Shown here in pieces: positions 63,667 to 64,000 of a DNA stretch of 64,000 nucleotides. Location: the NCBI GenBank assembly GCA_030673825.1, contig JAUTCS010000073.1, positions 1 through 64,000 on the forward strand, given 5' to 3'. The notes beneath the pieces were generated by a model that worked only from the letters and a program-made list of their open reading frames with translations, made no database searches and had not been told where the DNA came from. The stretch's first letter is position 1. Each line of letters opens with the position of its first letter. The stretch is from Verrucomicrobiota bacterium JB024 (GTDB lineage: Bacteria; Verrucomicrobiota; Verrucomicrobiia; Opitutales; Cerasicoccaceae). Both the position numbers and the translations under genes were made by a program.

Positions 63667-64000
63667 AATCACACATCAGACCTATGACAACGGAAACACG
63701 CTGCTGTTCTATGAGGGCGAGCAGGTAGCCGTGCTCGACGGCGAGGGCAAGGTGTCCATCACCGACGAGAACAAGAAAGCGCTCAAAGGCGTGCTCTCGA
63801 CTTACTGCAAGCGCAACCAACTGGGCGAGTATGCCGAGGCGCAGGACAATGGCAGCGAAGCCAGCCTTGAATCCCTGGCTGAAAGAAGCCAGCAAGCGAC
63901 GGCGGCGAAGGCCAAAGAAAATGCCGGTATCCCGCCTGAGCCGAAGAAGGACAAGATTCTCGGGTGCCGTACGCCGGAGTGGCAGCGCTGGTGCGCCAAG
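63659..64000 (+). CDS. Prophage structural-region protein, cut by window edge
   Basis: From ATG 63659 (AGGAGG a few bases upstream) open to the window edge, at least 114 residues, beginning MSKITHQTYDNGNTLLFYEG. It is charged, with a long helical Ala/Lys/Glu stretch. By position it could be a scaffold or assembly protein; not provable here. Confidence 0.65.
   Translation, partial: MSKITHQTYDNGNTLLFYEGEQVAVLDGEGKVSITDENKKALKGVLSTYCKRNQLGEYAEAQDNGSEASLESLAERSQQATAAKAKENAGIPPEPKKDKILGCRTPEWQRWCAK

Larger units (their letters stand above)
47953..64000 (+). mobile_element. Temperate podovirus-like prophage, left part (right end outside window)
   Basis: It begins at the broken tRNA-Thr and holds a regulatory/lysogenic-conversion segment, an excisionase-like gene, replication genes, terminase subunits and a T7-type connector, all continuing past 64000. 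Many genes overlap by 4 bases in one rightward operon from about 54372. No integrase is seen, so it is presumably at the right end. The left 4 kb is more AT-rich with host-modifying cargo (toxin-antitoxin, Fic). Confidence 0.88.

Noticed and set aside
47953-64000. Integrase gene or CRISPR array within the prophage part
   Set aside because: No tyrosine or serine recombinase motifs and no regularly spaced repeats were seen.

Overview
The window looks like a chromosome segment of a GC-rich, diderm, aerobic-type bacterium, most likely a member of the Verrucomicrobiota (Opitutales/Puniceicoccaceae-like). This is an inference from the combination of a PEP-CTERM protein, a TtpC-type TonB system with a very large TonB-dependent receptor, an outer-surface glycan locus and compact overlapping operons. 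I could run no database search, so family names rest on motifs read by eye.

Layout. 1-5351 (minus strand): end of thiL, a CPBP membrane protease, the pyrimidine operon pyrR-pyrB-pyrC joined by 4-base overlaps, and a site-2-type metalloprotease. 5413-8268 (plus): an NtrC-type sigma-54 activator and prfB with its programmed +1 frameshift. 8355-11152: a PAS histidine kinase and an ATP-grasp-like protein of unknown role. 11329-21895 (plus): one long apparent operon DUF3450 - TtpC-like ExbB - ExbB - ExbD - ExbD - TonB - TPR - two unrecognised exported proteins - giant TonB-dependent receptor, followed by a secreted beta-helix-like protein (22022) and a PEP-CTERM protein (24028). Triple 11-bp-spaced TTGTAAC-like repeats lie before the operon and again before the beta-helix gene, and may make this a phosphate-regulated uptake system.

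24949-30236 (minus): surE, a small membrane protein, pnp, rpsO, a 0.9-kb gene-free stretch full of hairpins that may encode a structured RNA, and a DUF721 gene. 30298-44591: a surface polysaccharide/lipid A-core type locus with a HAD protein, two GT2 enzymes, a DUF6492-like transferase, GT4, GT9, a thiamine-diphosphate enzyme, a GT10 fucosyltransferase, a further GT2, a second GT10 and an MsbA-like ABC exporter. 44692-47732: typA and a secreted protein made of one duplicated domain.

47914-64000: a tRNA-Thr gene stops in its anticodon stem and a temperate podovirus-like prophage begins. Its left end carries a HigBA-like toxin-antitoxin pair, a Fic protein, small membrane proteins and a pair of divergent ribbon-helix-helix regulators around GTTGTCAAC operators. 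These are followed by an excisionase-like protein, replication genes with two consecutive DnaC-like ATPases, small accessory genes, terminase, and a T7-type head-tail connector. The integrase and right end lie outside the window.

Intergenic DNA is unusual: several gaps contain quasi-repetitive word elements in inverted pairs (TTCTTTGTGC-type, ATTCGTAAA-type) and one carries four consecutive perfect hairpins.
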